A stretch of DNA of 64,000 nt from Campylobacter concisus (GTDB lineage Bacteria > Campylobacterota > Campylobacteria > Campylobacterales > Campylobacteraceae), in contig NZ_JXUP01000001.1 in assembly GCF_001891085.1 (NCBI RefSeq), positions 186,001 through 250,000 on the forward strand, in the 5' to 3' direction. Position numbers and translations under genes: made by a program. Under the pieces are notes generated by a model. The model made no database searches. It was not told the DNA's origin and saw only the letters and a list, made by a program, of their open reading frames with translations. Below are positions 52,328 through 61,959 of the stretch, one piece after another. Position 1 is the stretch's first letter; every line of letters starts with the position of its first letter.

Positions 52328-54624
52328 AAATAAGCATAGATGATCAAATTTTAGAAGCAGATGAAGGCGAGAGCATCTTAAATATCGCAAGAGCAAATGG
52401 AATTTATATCCCAGCTCTTTGCTATCTTAGCGGCTGCTCACCAACTCTTGCTTGTAGGCTTTGCATGGTCGAGGCAAACGGTAAAGTAGTTTATAGCTGC
52501 AACGCCAAAGCAAAAGAGGATATGCAAATTTATACAAACACGCCAGAAATCGCTGCCGAGCGAAATGCGATCATGCAGACTTACTGCGTAAATCATCCGA
52601 TTCAATGTGGCGTTTGTGACAAAAGCGGCGAATGTGAACTACAAAATTTAACCACACATCTAAAGGTAAATGAACAAAAATTTGCCATCGCTGACACGCA
52701 CAAACCACATAAAAAATGGGGGCTAATCAACTACGATCCAGCTCTTTGCATAGTCTGCGAAAGATGTGTCACTGTTTGTAAAGATAGGATCGGCGAGAGT
52801 GCGCTAAAGACCGTACCAAGGGGCGTTGAAGTGCCAAAAGAGCTAAAAGAGAGTATGCCAAAAGATGCCTATGCTGTTTTTAGCAAGATGCAAAAAAGCT
52901 TAATAGGCCCAAGCGTGGGCGAGAGTTTAGACTGCTCATTTTGTGGCGAGTGTATCAGCGTTTGCCCTACTGGAGCACTTATTAGTTCGCATTTTCAATA
53001 TAGCACAAATATCTGGGAGCTAAGTCCTATTCCAGCAGCAAATCCACATCAAAGCGATTGCGAGCTAATTTACTATGACGTAAAAGAAAAGAGCACTAGC
53101 GACAGAAGTAAGCAAATTTACCGCGTCAGCAATGATTTTACATTTGGCGAGATAAGTGGAGCAGCTAGGTTTGGTTATGACTTTCACAACGAGCTTGCCT
53201 GTAAGAATGAAGAGAAATTTGAAGAGATTGTTTTAAATATTAAAAATGGCGCGATCAAAAATATAAAATTTAATAGCTTTATCACGAACGAAGAGGCCCT
53301 TATTTTAGAGCGTTTAAGAGAGAAATTTGATCTAAATTTAATAAATAATGAAGCGCTAAATTATCAAAAATTTTTAAATAAATTTAGCGAATTTAGTGGG
53401 CTTAGCTCATATAACGCAGACTATGAAGATATTAAAAATAGCGATTTTATCATCAGTGCTGGCAGTTTCTTAAGGCATGAGAGTCCAGTGACAAGCTTTA
53501 AGTTAAATAACGCTTTAAAAATGAATAAAGCAGCTGGAATTTACTTTCATCACATAGCCGATGAGATCGTTAAAAAATATTCTAAAAATTTTATCTATGT
53601 AACGCATGAAGCTGGAAAATTAGAGCAAATTTTACTTTTTATACTTAAAAACTGGGGTGAGAATTTACCAGCAGCACTTCAGGCTAGACTTGAAAAATTT
53701 GATAAGAGCTTTGGCTTAGAGATAGCCACCCTCTGCGAGAGCAAGGCTAAATTTACGCTCATTTTAGGAAGCGATTTTTATACGGACGAAAATGCAGATT
53801 TACTAGCAGCACTTACTGGAGTGATCGCAAGAGCTACGCCGTTTCGTGTGATGCTAATACCGCCACGCACAAACTCACTTGGCGTTGCTAAAATTTGCAC
53901 TCTTACAAGCGAAAAAAAGCCTGGCAAGACGCTTGGCTATAACGAAAATGGTGATTATAAATTTAGCATCTTTGAAGGCGATATCGATGCTAGCGCACTA
54001 AATCAGCAAGAAGGCACATTTACAAGCATAAATAACGCCTTAGTGCCAACAAATGTGGCGATACCGCACAAAGGTTATTTTCTAAACAATATCGCAAACG
54101 CGCTTGGACTAATGGCTAAAAATACGATTGATTACACGCCAAATTTACCAAAAGAAAAGGGTTATAAAGGCATTAAATTTGATGATTTAGAAAATTTTTA
54201 CGCAAACGACGGCACAAGCCACAGAGGCTACAAGCTTGAAATTTCAAATTTCACACCAAATGATGATATAGAGCCACTTTTAAAAGATAGCAAGAGCATA
54301 ATTTTAAAAGATGACGAGGCACTTATAAATCTTGCAAATCCTATAAATTTGCCATCATTTTTTGCGAACTATGCCACACAAACAGCCAAAAGAGCGAAGC
54401 TTTATGCAAGTAGCGAATTTATGGCTAAATTTGAAATTTCACAAAATGAAGCAATTATTTTAGAAAAAGATGAGCATAAGCTTGCCATTTGCGTGGAGCT
54501 TGATAGCGAGCTTGGCGGAGTCGCTGCGTATTTAGGCGATTATGACGATAAGCTTGATGTGGGGGTTATATTTAATGGCAAAAGCTACGCCGTAGTTAAA
54601 ATCATAAAGGCAAAAGATGAATGA
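52324..54624 (+). CDS. nuoG: NADH-quinone oxidoreductase subunit G
   Basis: Large Fe-S subunit of the peripheral arm. 766 residues. The N-terminal 2Fe-2S set is CYLSGCSPTLACRLC plus a later Cys (VVYSC). The His-Cys3 cluster region is HPIQCGVCDKSGECELQN, and CIVCERCVTVC and CSFCGECISVCPTGAL are 4Fe-4S sites. The later half is a molybdopterin-type fold without active site. Overlaps nuoH by 8 bases. Confidence 0.95.
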   Translation: MKISIDDQILEADEGESILNIARANGIYIPALCYLSGCSPTLACRLCMVEANGKVVYSCNAKAKEDMQIYTNTPEIAAERNAIMQTYCVNHPIQCGVCDKSGECELQNLTTHLKVNEQKFAIADTHKPHKKWGLINYDPALCIVCERCVTVCKDRIGESALKTVPRGVEVPKELKESMPKDAYAVFSKMQKSLIGPSVGESLDCSFCGECISVCPTGALISSHFQYSTNIWELSPIPAANPHQSDCELIYYDVKEKSTSDRSKQIYRVSNDFTFGEISGAARFGYDFHNELACKNEEKFEEIVLNIKNGAIKNIKFNSFITNEEALILERLREKFDLNLINNEALNYQKFLNKFSEFSGLSSYNADYEDIKNSDFIISAGSFLRHESPVTSFKLNNALKMNKAAGIYFHHIADEIVKKYSKNFIYVTHEAGKLEQILLFILKNWGENLPAALQARLEKFDKSFGLEIATLCESKAKFTLILGSDFYTDENADLLAALTGVIARATPFRVMLIPPRTNSLGVAKICTLTSEKKPGKTLGYNENGDYKFSIFEGDIDASALNQQEGTFTSINNALVPTNVAIPHKGYFLNNIANALGLMAKNTIDYTPNLPKEKGYKGIKFDDLENFYANDGTSHRGYKLEISNFTPNDDIEPLLKDSKSIILKDDEALINLANPINLPSFFANYATQTAKRAKLYASSEFMAKFEISQNEAIILEKDEHKLAICVELDSELGGVAAYLGDYDDKLDVGVIFNGKSYAVVKIIKAKDE

Positions 54625-55612
54625 AACACTATTTTTTGTGCTAAGCACTATCATTAAAGCCGTGGTCATCTTAGCCGTCATGGCAAGCCTTGCAGGGCTT
54701 GCAACCTATGCTGAGAGAAAGGTACTAGCCTACATGCAGCGCCGCGTGGGACCTGATATGGTAGGGCCAGCTGGAATTTTACAGATAGTAGCTGACATGA
54801 TAAAACTCTTTACAAAAGAGGACATCGTACCAGCAAATACGAATAAATTTATCTTTTTAATAGCTCCACTAATATCAGCCATTGCCGCCTTTGCAGCGCT
54901 TGCACCTGTGCCGTTTTTGCCTGAGTTTGAAATTTTTGGACATACATTACGTCCGATTCTCTCAGATATAAATGTTGGTATTTTATACATCGCTGGTGTT
55001 GCTTCAGTTTGCGTCTTTTCTCCACTTGCAGCAGGTCTTGCAAGCTATAATAAATTTGCATTAATTAGTGCAGCTCGCGCAGTAGTCTCACTTCTTAGTT
55101 TCGAAATAGTCGCTGGCATGGCTCTTTTAAGCGTCGTAATGGTAACTAGCTCACTCTCACTTGTGGATATAAACAACTATCAAAAAGGAATTTTTGGCTG
55201 GCTTATATTTAAGCAGCCCCTTGCCTTTTTACTCTTTTTAATAGCAAGCTTCGTAGAGTGCAATAGAACGCCATTTTGCTTAACAGAAAACGAAACAGAA
55301 ATAGTAGCAGGCTATGGCACCGAGTATAGCGGCATGAGATGGGCGATGTTTTTCATCGGCGAGTACACAAATATGATCGCTGCTAGCATCATCATTACGA
55401 TTTTATTTTTAGGTGGATTTAACGAATTTTTATTTATCCCAGGTGCTTTAATGATCATCTTAAAATCAAGCATTGTCTTTTTCTTTTTTCTTTGGGTAAG
55501 GGCTTCATGGGCACATTTAAGAGTTGATCAGTTAAGTGCATTTTGCTGGAAAATTTTACTTCCGCTTGGAATTTTAAATATCGTAATCACTGGCTTTATG
55601 CTACTAATCTAA
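54617..55612 (+). CDS. nuoH: NADH-quinone oxidoreductase subunit H
   Basis: Membrane subunit next to the quinone site. 331 residues, eight spans; ERKVLAYMQRRVGPDMVGPAGILQ and ECNRTPFCLTENETEIVAGYGTEYSG (in two parts, about 33-56 and 213-240) are diagnostic. Normal length. 8-base overlap with nuoG; 8-base gap to nuoI. Confidence 0.97.
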   Translation: MNETLFFVLSTIIKAVVILAVMASLAGLATYAERKVLAYMQRRVGPDMVGPAGILQIVADMIKLFTKEDIVPANTNKFIFLIAPLISAIAAFAALAPVPFLPEFEIFGHTLRPILSDINVGILYIAGVASVCVFSPLAAGLASYNKFALISAARAVVSLLSFEIVAGMALLSVVMVTSSLSLVDINNYQKGIFGWLIFKQPLAFLLFLIASFVECNRTPFCLTENETEIVAGYGTEYSGMRWAMFFIGEYTNMIAASIIITILFLGGFNEFLFIPGALMIILKSSIVFFFFLWVRASWAHLRVDQLSAFCWKILLPLGILNIVITGFMLLI

Positions 55613-55620
55613 GGCGAAAA

Positions 55621-56238
55621 ATGAGTGAGAAAAAATATATTTTAATAGATAAAAAGTTAAAGCCAAAGAGCGCGTTTGATAAATTTAAGCACTTCATCGC
55701 TGTCACATTTAAGCCTGATCTTTTGATCGGACTAAAAGTCACGATAAAGCAGATGCTCTTTAGCAAGTCGCATACTTTAAAATATCCTATGCAAAAGATG
55801 GAGCTAAATGCTAGATATAGAGGTATTCACAAGCTTTTAAAATTTGTTGAAAGTGAAAATGAACGTTGCATTGGATGCGGGCTATGTGAGAAAATTTGCG
55901 TTAGCAACTGCATTTCGATGAAGACTTCACTTGGCGAAGATGGGCGCAAAAAGGTCGCAAGCTACTCAATAAATTTAAGTAGATGCGTGTATTGTGGATT
56001 TTGCGCTGATGTTTGCCCTGAGCTTGCGATAGTTTGCGGACAAGAGTACGAAGTTGCTAGCGAGAGCAGGATTATATTTGGCACAAAAGATGAATTTTTG
56101 ACAAAAGATAAATTTTTAAAAGATCAAAGCGAGTTTGAAGGCTATGGCGCACTTCCTAAAAATGCTGACAGCTTAATCAAAAAGACGCCAAATGCATTTA
56201 TAAGCGAAAATGAAAATGAGACAAAAAGTGATGAGTAG
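55621..56238 (+). CDS. nuoI: NADH-quinone oxidoreductase subunit I
   Basis: Ferredoxin-like subunit with two 4Fe-4S clusters. 205 residues from the ATG at 55621 (MSEKKYILIDKK), which starts 8 bases after the nuoH stop. CIGCGLCEKICVSNC and CVYCGFCADVCPELA are the two motifs; family context HTLKYPMQKMELNARYRG precedes. The acidic C-terminal tail is genus-specific. Confidence 0.96.
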   Translation: MSEKKYILIDKKLKPKSAFDKFKHFIAVTFKPDLLIGLKVTIKQMLFSKSHTLKYPMQKMELNARYRGIHKLLKFVESENERCIGCGLCEKICVSNCISMKTSLGEDGRKKVASYSINLSRCVYCGFCADVCPELAIVCGQEYEVASESRIIFGTKDEFLTKDKFLKDQSEFEGYGALPKNADSLIKKTPNAFISENENETKSDE

Positions 56239-56261
56239 TATAAATTTTAAAAGGGCAAAAG

Positions 56262-56798
56262 ATGTATGAGAGCTTTGCATTTTATCTTTTTAGCGCCTTG
56301 GTTTTAGTTAGTTTTTCTTTTAGCGTATTTTGTAAAAACGCACTAAATGCAGTCTCTGCGCTAGCTGCTGGCATGGTCTTTATCTCGGCTATATTTTTCT
56401 TACTTGGAGTGGAATTTCTAGGCGTAGTGCAGATAATAGTCTACACAGGTGCTGTGGTCGTTTTATACGCATTTGCGATGATGTTTTTTGATAGCAGTAA
56501 AGAATGTGAGCCAAAAAGTAGCAAAAAAGCAAAGATCACCATCTATCTTCTAAGCAGTTTCATAGCGCTTCTTTTGATATTTATCTTTTTAGCGCCGATT
56601 TATAGCGCTAAGCAAGAGGTGGTAAATTCTACCCTCGCTAATCTTGGCAACATCGAAGCGGTTGGAATTTTACTCTTTAGCAAGTATCTGCTAGCCTTTG
56701 AGATGTGCGCTATCATGCTACTTGTGGCGATGGTGGCTGGCATCATCTTGATACATAAAGACCTAGACGCGCAAAGCAAATTTGAGGAGATGCTATGA
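56262..56798 (+). CDS. nuoJ: NADH-quinone oxidoreductase subunit J
   Basis: 178-residue membrane subunit with five spans; the third shows LGVVQIIVYTGAVVVLYAFAMMF (about 51-73), the conserved NuoJ helix with a pi-bulge. AAAGG ribosome site (AAAAGGGC). Coupled to nuoK by a 4-base overlap. Confidence 0.96.
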   Translation: MYESFAFYLFSALVLVSFSFSVFCKNALNAVSALAAGMVFISAIFFLLGVEFLGVVQIIVYTGAVVVLYAFAMMFFDSSKECEPKSSKKAKITIYLLSSFIALLLIFIFLAPIYSAKQEVVNSTLANLGNIEAVGILLFSKYLLAFEMCAIMLLVAMVAGIILIHKDLDAQSKFEEML

Positions 56799-57097
56799 TA
56801 GGCCTTACTCACTATCTCATCCTAGCAAGTCTGGTCTTTGTCATAGGGCTAGTTGGCATAATGAGAAGAAGAAATTTGATAATGCTATTTTTCTCAAGTG
56901 AAATTTTACTAAACTCAGCAAACATAGCACTCGCTGCCATCTCAAAATACTACTTTGACCTAACTGGGCAGATCATCGCATTTTTTATAGTAGCCATCGC
57001 AGCTAGCGAGGTCGCCGTGGGACTAGGGCTACTCGTACTTTGGTATAAAAAGACTGGCAGCATCAGTTTAGAGTCGATGACAAATATGAAAGGCTAA
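56795..57097 (+). CDS. nuoK: NADH-quinone oxidoreductase subunit K
   Basis: 100-residue membrane subunit with three spans. The conserved glutamates of the proton path are seen in FFSSEILLNSANIA (about 32-45) and VAIAASEVAVGLGLLV (about 66-81). Normal length. ATGA overlap with nuoJ; 3 bases before nuoL. Confidence 0.97.
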   Translation: MIGLTHYLILASLVFVIGLVGIMRRRNLIMLFFSSEILLNSANIALAAISKYYFDLTGQIIAFFIVAIAASEVAVGLGLLVLWYKKTGSISLESMTNMKG

Positions 57098-57100
57098 GAG

Positions 57101-58939
57101 ATGACTTTATTTTGCATTTCACTATTTTTCCCGCTTCTTAGCTTCATTATAGCTGGCATCTTTTCGCATAGCAGCAAGAATTTATTTATCGGTCTTTTTT
57201 GCTCGCTTCTCATGATCATTAGCGCCACAGCTTCACTCATGCTAACGGCTAGTCTTAGCGTAGATGAGCCACTAAATTTAACCCTAAAAGAGTTTATAAA
57301 CTTAGGCTCGCTTGATCTTAGCTTTAGCTTCTACCTTGATGCCATTAGCCTTGTTATGCTTAGCACTGTTGGCGTGGTCGCAAGTATCGTGCATATCTAC
57401 TCAGTTGGCTACATGAGAGATGATGCGAGCTTTAACCGCTTTTTTAGTTATCTTGGGCTCTTTGTCTTTTGTATGAACGTCCTTGTATCAAGCGATAACT
57501 TTATAGGCCTTTTCATCGGCTGGGAGGGCGTTGGGCTTTGCTCTTGGCTGCTCATTGGCTTTTGGTATAAAAGGCCTAGTGCAAACGTCGCTGCAAACGA
57601 AGCCTTTGTGATGAACAGAGTGGCTGATCTTGCCATGCTTGTTGGTATCTTTTATATATTTTATAGCTTTGGCTCACTTAAATTTAGCGATATTTTTAAC
57701 GCCAGAAGCGACTTTTCTGGGCTAAATTTAGGCATCACCGCCGCACTTCTTTTTATAGGTGCTATGGGCAAAAGTGCGCAGTTTCCATTTCACACATGGC
57801 TTGCAAATGCCATGGAGGGACCAACTCCAGTTTCTGCACTCATTCACGCAGCGACCATGGTAACGGCTGGCGTTTATCTAGTCATACGCGCAAATTTTAT
57901 CTTTGCAAACGTACCTGAAGTTTCGCACTTTATAGCCTGCCTTGGCACATTTGTAGCGGTATTTGCGGCTAGCATCGCGCTAGTGCATAATGACCTTAAA
58001 AAGATAGTCGCCTACTCGACGCTTTCGCAGCTTGGATATATGTTTGTTGCAGCTGGTCTTGGGGCGTATAAGATCGCACTTTTTCACCTTGTCACGCACG
58101 CATTTTTCAAATCACTTCTATTTTTATGCGCTGGCAACGTTATGCACGCGATGAATGATGAGTTAAATATCAAAAAAATGGGCGGACTTTATAAATTTAT
58201 GAAGCCAACAGCACTTCTTTCTATCATCGCAAGCTGTGCACTAGCTGGCTTTTATCCATTTGCTGGCTTTTTTTCAAAAGATAAAATTTTAGAGGTTGTC
58301 TTTAGTGAAAATAAATTTTTATGGATTATTTTACTCTTTGGTGCGGTGCTTACGGCATTTTATAGCTTTAGGCTTGTTATGCTCGTCTTTTTTACAAAGT
58401 CAAAGAGCGAGAAACATGTGCATGAAGCTAAAAACTACATGCTAGCCGGCATGGGCGTACTTGGAATTCTCTCAGTCATAAGTGGCTTTTTTTGGAGCAA
58501 CTTTAGTGAGTTTTTAGAAAAAAGTTTAAAAGATTTCTCACTAAATTTATCTCACGGTAGCGAAATTTTTTTACTTGTTTTAACACTTAGCTTAGTGCTA
58601 GCAAGCGCTGGCTTTGCAGTATTTGCCTATAAAAGAGAAATTTTTAAAGAGAGTGTTTGTGAGAGCAGAATTTATAAAATTTTGCAAAATGCCTACTTTA
58701 TCCCAAAATTTTATGAGAAATTTTTCATAAATGGCTACGCATTGATCTCACAAATTTGTAAAAAGATTGATGAGATGATAATCGATCGTAGTGTCGATCT
58801 AGTCGCAACAGCGCTAAATAAATTTGCATTTTTAGCAAACAAAATGCAAAGTGGCGACTTAAGCGTCATGCTTAGATTTATGGTTGCAGGATTTGCCTTG
58901 CTTTTAAGCTTTATATTTTTATTAAACGGAGCCAAATAA
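57101..58939 (+). CDS. nuoL: NADH-quinone oxidoreductase subunit L
   Basis: 612-residue antiporter-like proton-pump subunit with the long lateral helix. FIGWEGVGLCSWLLIGFW, MGKSAQFPFHTWLANAMEGPTPVSALIHAATMV (in about 215-250) and AYSTLSQLGYM carry the key Glu and Lys residues. Its stop TAATG overlaps nuoM by one base. Confidence 0.97.
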   Translation: MTLFCISLFFPLLSFIIAGIFSHSSKNLFIGLFCSLLMIISATASLMLTASLSVDEPLNLTLKEFINLGSLDLSFSFYLDAISLVMLSTVGVVASIVHIYSVGYMRDDASFNRFFSYLGLFVFCMNVLVSSDNFIGLFIGWEGVGLCSWLLIGFWYKRPSANVAANEAFVMNRVADLAMLVGIFYIFYSFGSLKFSDIFNARSDFSGLNLGITAALLFIGAMGKSAQFPFHTWLANAMEGPTPVSALIHAATMVTAGVYLVIRANFIFANVPEVSHFIACLGTFVAVFAASIALVHNDLKKIVAYSTLSQLGYMFVAAGLGAYKIALFHLVTHAFFKSLLFLCAGNVMHAMNDELNIKKMGGLYKFMKPTALLSIIASCALAGFYPFAGFFSKDKILEVVFSENKFLWIILLFGAVLTAFYSFRLVMLVFFTKSKSEKHVHEAKNYMLAGMGVLGILSVISGFFWSNFSEFLEKSLKDFSLNLSHGSEIFLLVLTLSLVLASAGFAVFAYKREIFKESVCESRIYKILQNAYFIPKFYEKFFINGYALISQICKKIDEMIIDRSVDLVATALNKFAFLANKMQSGDLSVMLRFMVAGFALLLSFIFLLNGAK

Positions 58940-60450
58940 TGCTAAGTGTCATCATATTTTTCCCAGCAATTAGCGCAATACTTGGCTTTTTGATAGAAAA
59001 TAAAAGCATCAAATTTTATGGAGCAAGCATCGCACTAATCGAGCTTTTGCTAGCTATTTTTATCTGCGTAAATGTCGATTTTCAGGGTTATGACTTTGTT
59101 TTAACGCATCAAGTCTCGCTCATACCAAGCCTAAATATCAGCTATTTTGTGGGCATCGACACCATTTCGCTAGTGCTTATCGTACTTAGTGCGTTTATGA
59201 GCTTCATCTCTATCGCAGCCCTTAGCGATGATGGGAATTTAAAGCACCTTGTTATTAGCGTGCTATTTTTAGAGAGCACGATGATGGGCGTCTTTAGCGC
59301 GCTTGATATGATCTTGTTTTACAGCTTTTGGGAGCTTAGCCTCATACCACTTCTTTACATCATCGGCGCATTTGGCAGTAAAAATAGAATTTATGCTGCG
59401 ATTAAATTTTTCATCTACACATTTTTAGGCTCTGTCTTTATGCTAGTAGCGATCATTTTTATCGGATATCTGTGTTATCAAAAAAGCGGCGTCTTTAGCT
59501 TTAATCTTCTTGATTGGTACAAGCTTGGCATCGGAGAAAATGCTCAAATTTGGCTATTTTTAGCATTTTTCTTTGCTTTTGGCGTGAAAACTCCGCTATT
59601 TCCATTTCACACGTGGCTACCTTACGCGCACGGACAGGCTCCGACTATCGGCTCAGTGCTGCTTGCTAGCGTGCTTTTAAAGATGGGTACTTACGGCTTT
59701 GTGAGATTTTCACTCCCGCTTTTTCCAGACGCGAGCCTACTTTTAAGCGGCTTTGTCTGCATTATAGCCATCATCATGATCATCTACGCAGCCCTTGTTG
59801 CCTACGCGCAAAGCGACATGAAGCAAGTGATCGCTTATAGCTCCATTTCACACATGGGCGTCATCATGCTTGGCATATTTTCACTAAATTTAATAGGCCT
59901 TGGCGGCTCAATATTTTTGATGATAAGCCACGGCATCGTTAGTGGCGCGCTATTTTTATTAGTTGGCGTCATCTATGAGAGGGCTCATACCAAAGAAATT
60001 TGCGAATTTGGCGGCCTTGCTAAGGTTATGCCAAAATACGCGCTTGTATTTTTTATAGCAACGCTTGCAAGTATCGGCCTGCCACTAACCATTGGCTTTG
60101 TTGGCGAGTTTTTGAGCCTGCTTGGCGTCTTTAAGCTAAACAAGCTCTTTGCGCTACTTGGTGGCTTTAGTATCATTGTGGGCGCTATTTATATGCTGGT
60201 GCTTTATAAAAGGGTCTTTTTTGGCGAATGCAAGGAGAAAAATTTAAGCCTAAAAGATCTAAATTTCAAAGAGTTAGTCGCTCTTGTGCCACTTTGCTTG
60301 CTTATAATCGCCCTTGGCATCGCACCAAATTTGATCCTAAAGCCACTTGAGCCAAGCGTGCAAAATATAATAAATAAAATGCAAACTAGAGCCGTAAATA
60401 GCGACACAAAAGATAAAATTTTATCTTTAAATGGCGGGAGCAAACTATGA
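58939..60450 (+). CDS. nuoM: NADH-quinone oxidoreductase subunit M
   Basis: 503-residue antiporter-like subunit with about 14 spans. FYSFWELSLIPLLYIIGAFG (key Glu in about 128-147), GVKTPLFPFHTWLPYAHGQAPT (Lys) and AYSSISHMGVIMLG are family motifs. 4-base overlap with nuoN. Confidence 0.97.
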   Translation: MLSVIIFFPAISAILGFLIENKSIKFYGASIALIELLLAIFICVNVDFQGYDFVLTHQVSLIPSLNISYFVGIDTISLVLIVLSAFMSFISIAALSDDGNLKHLVISVLFLESTMMGVFSALDMILFYSFWELSLIPLLYIIGAFGSKNRIYAAIKFFIYTFLGSVFMLVAIIFIGYLCYQKSGVFSFNLLDWYKLGIGENAQIWLFLAFFFAFGVKTPLFPFHTWLPYAHGQAPTIGSVLLASVLLKMGTYGFVRFSLPLFPDASLLLSGFVCIIAIIMIIYAALVAYAQSDMKQVIAYSSISHMGVIMLGIFSLNLIGLGGSIFLMISHGIVSGALFLLVGVIYERAHTKEICEFGGLAKVMPKYALVFFIATLASIGLPLTIGFVGEFLSLLGVFKLNKLFALLGGFSIIVGAIYMLVLYKRVFFGECKEKNLSLKDLNFKELVALVPLCLLIIALGIAPNLILKPLEPSVQNIINKMQTRAVNSDTKDKILSLNGGSKL

Positions 60451-61937
60451 ACGAAATAGCCTTTTTAGACCTTAAAGAAATTTCTTTATCTTCGGTTGCT
60501 CCGATGCTTAGTATGATAATCTTTGCGCTTTTTATCTTAATCGTTGGCACCATAAAAAAAGATCTTTCAAGAAATTTCTACTGCGTATTTTGTATCATCG
60601 CAATATTTGTAAATTTGGGCCTAATACTTGATTTTAACGGTCTTAGCCTTAGCTTTTGGGATATGCTTTTGGTTGATGGCGTTTCGGTCATTTCTCAAGT
60701 CATTATCTTAATCGCTTCAGCCCTTTTTATCCCGCTTGCACTTAGCACAAAAGAGTATTTTGAGTACAAAATTTATGAGTATTACGCTCTATTTTTGTTT
60801 ATGATAGCTGGATTTTTATTTATGGTGAGCTCAAATAACCTACTCATAATCTTTTTAGGCCTTGAGATCAGCTCGCTTTGTCTCTACACGCTAATAGCTC
60901 TTCACAATAAGGCAAAAAGCGTCGAAGCCGCCATTAAATACTTCGCTATGGGCTCGCTCTCGGCTGGCTTTTTTGCGATGGCAATAGCGATGTTTTATCT
61001 AGCGACAAACTCAATAGACATCGCTCGTATCGGCGTTGTGATAAAAGATCTTAGCCTAAATCAAAACTTGATCATCTTACTTGGCTGCGTTTTCATTGCC
61101 TCGGCTATTGGCTTTAAGCTCTCACTCATACCATTTCACACATGGATACCAGACGTTTATGAAGGCTCAAATGCCCCACTTGCTGGCTATATGTCGATCG
61201 TGCCAAAGGTAGCAGCTTTTATCGTTGCGTTAAGAATTTTTGCGATGTTTGAGGGCTCACAAATTTTGTGGATAAAAGATATGCTCTATATCATCGCCGT
61301 GCTTACGATGAGCCTTGCAAACATCATGGCGCTAGTGCAAAAAGACGTAAAAAGGATGCTTGCTTTTAGCTCCATAGCTCACGCTGGTGTCGTACTCTGT
61401 GCGCTTGTGGCAAATTCTCACGAGGCAAATGTCGCCTTATTTTTTTACTGGATCATGTTTTTGTTTGCAAATTTGGGTGCATTTTCTATGCTCTGGGTGG
61501 CAAGGTGCGACGATGTGGTCTGCTGGGATAAGCGCTTTAAGCACCCATTTGAGAAATTTTCAGGACTTATAAAAATTTTACCAAGTTACGCTGTGATAAT
61601 GGGAATTTTTATGATCGCCCTTGCTGGCATTCCGCCTTTTAGCGTCTTTTGGGGCAAGATGGTGCTTATCTCATCGCTCATAAAATCTGATTACGTCGTG
61701 CTTGGCGTTATAATCATGATAAATTCTGCCATTGCGATTTATTACTATTTAAAGCTAATCGTCTTTATGTTTTTAAAAGAGCCGATCGTAAAAGATAAAA
61801 ATCTCTACACCGCAAATATCTCGATGGCGCTAAAAGTAATTGTTGGCATTGCGGTAGCTGGAACGGCCTTTTCGTTTTTATTTTCTGGAGCGATTTTGGA
61901 ATTTATTGAGCATTTTGTCTTTGCTTCAGGATTTTAG
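60447..61937 (+). CDS. nuoN: NADH-quinone oxidoreductase subunit N
   Basis: 496-residue antiporter-like subunit, last gene of the operon. LIIFLGLEISSLCLYTLIAL, KLSLIPFHTWIPDVYEGSNAP and AFSSIAHAGVVLCAL contain the conserved charged residues; about 14 spans. Followed after 22 bases by pflA with no terminator visible. Confidence 0.97.
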   Translation: MNEIAFLDLKEISLSSVAPMLSMIIFALFILIVGTIKKDLSRNFYCVFCIIAIFVNLGLILDFNGLSLSFWDMLLVDGVSVISQVIILIASALFIPLALSTKEYFEYKIYEYYALFLFMIAGFLFMVSSNNLLIIFLGLEISSLCLYTLIALHNKAKSVEAAIKYFAMGSLSAGFFAMAIAMFYLATNSIDIARIGVVIKDLSLNQNLIILLGCVFIASAIGFKLSLIPFHTWIPDVYEGSNAPLAGYMSIVPKVAAFIVALRIFAMFEGSQILWIKDMLYIIAVLTMSLANIMALVQKDVKRMLAFSSIAHAGVVLCALVANSHEANVALFFYWIMFLFANLGAFSMLWVARCDDVVCWDKRFKHPFEKFSGLIKILPSYAVIMGIFMIALAGIPPFSVFWGKMVLISSLIKSDYVVLGVIIMINSAIAIYYYLKLIVFMFLKEPIVKDKNLYTANISMALKVIVGIAVAGTAFSFLFSGAILEFIEHFVFASGF

Positions 61938-61947
61938 AAAATTTAAC

Positions 61948-61953
61948 TATAAT
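61948..61953 (+). promoter_or_regulatory. TATAAT box directly before pflA
   Basis: TATAAT ends 6 bases before the pflA ATG. At normal spacing transcription would begin at or next to the A of the ATG. There is no ribosome site in the gap. It may give a leaderless transcript in addition to read-through from nuo. Confidence 0.45.
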
Positions 61954-61959
61954 TGCGGC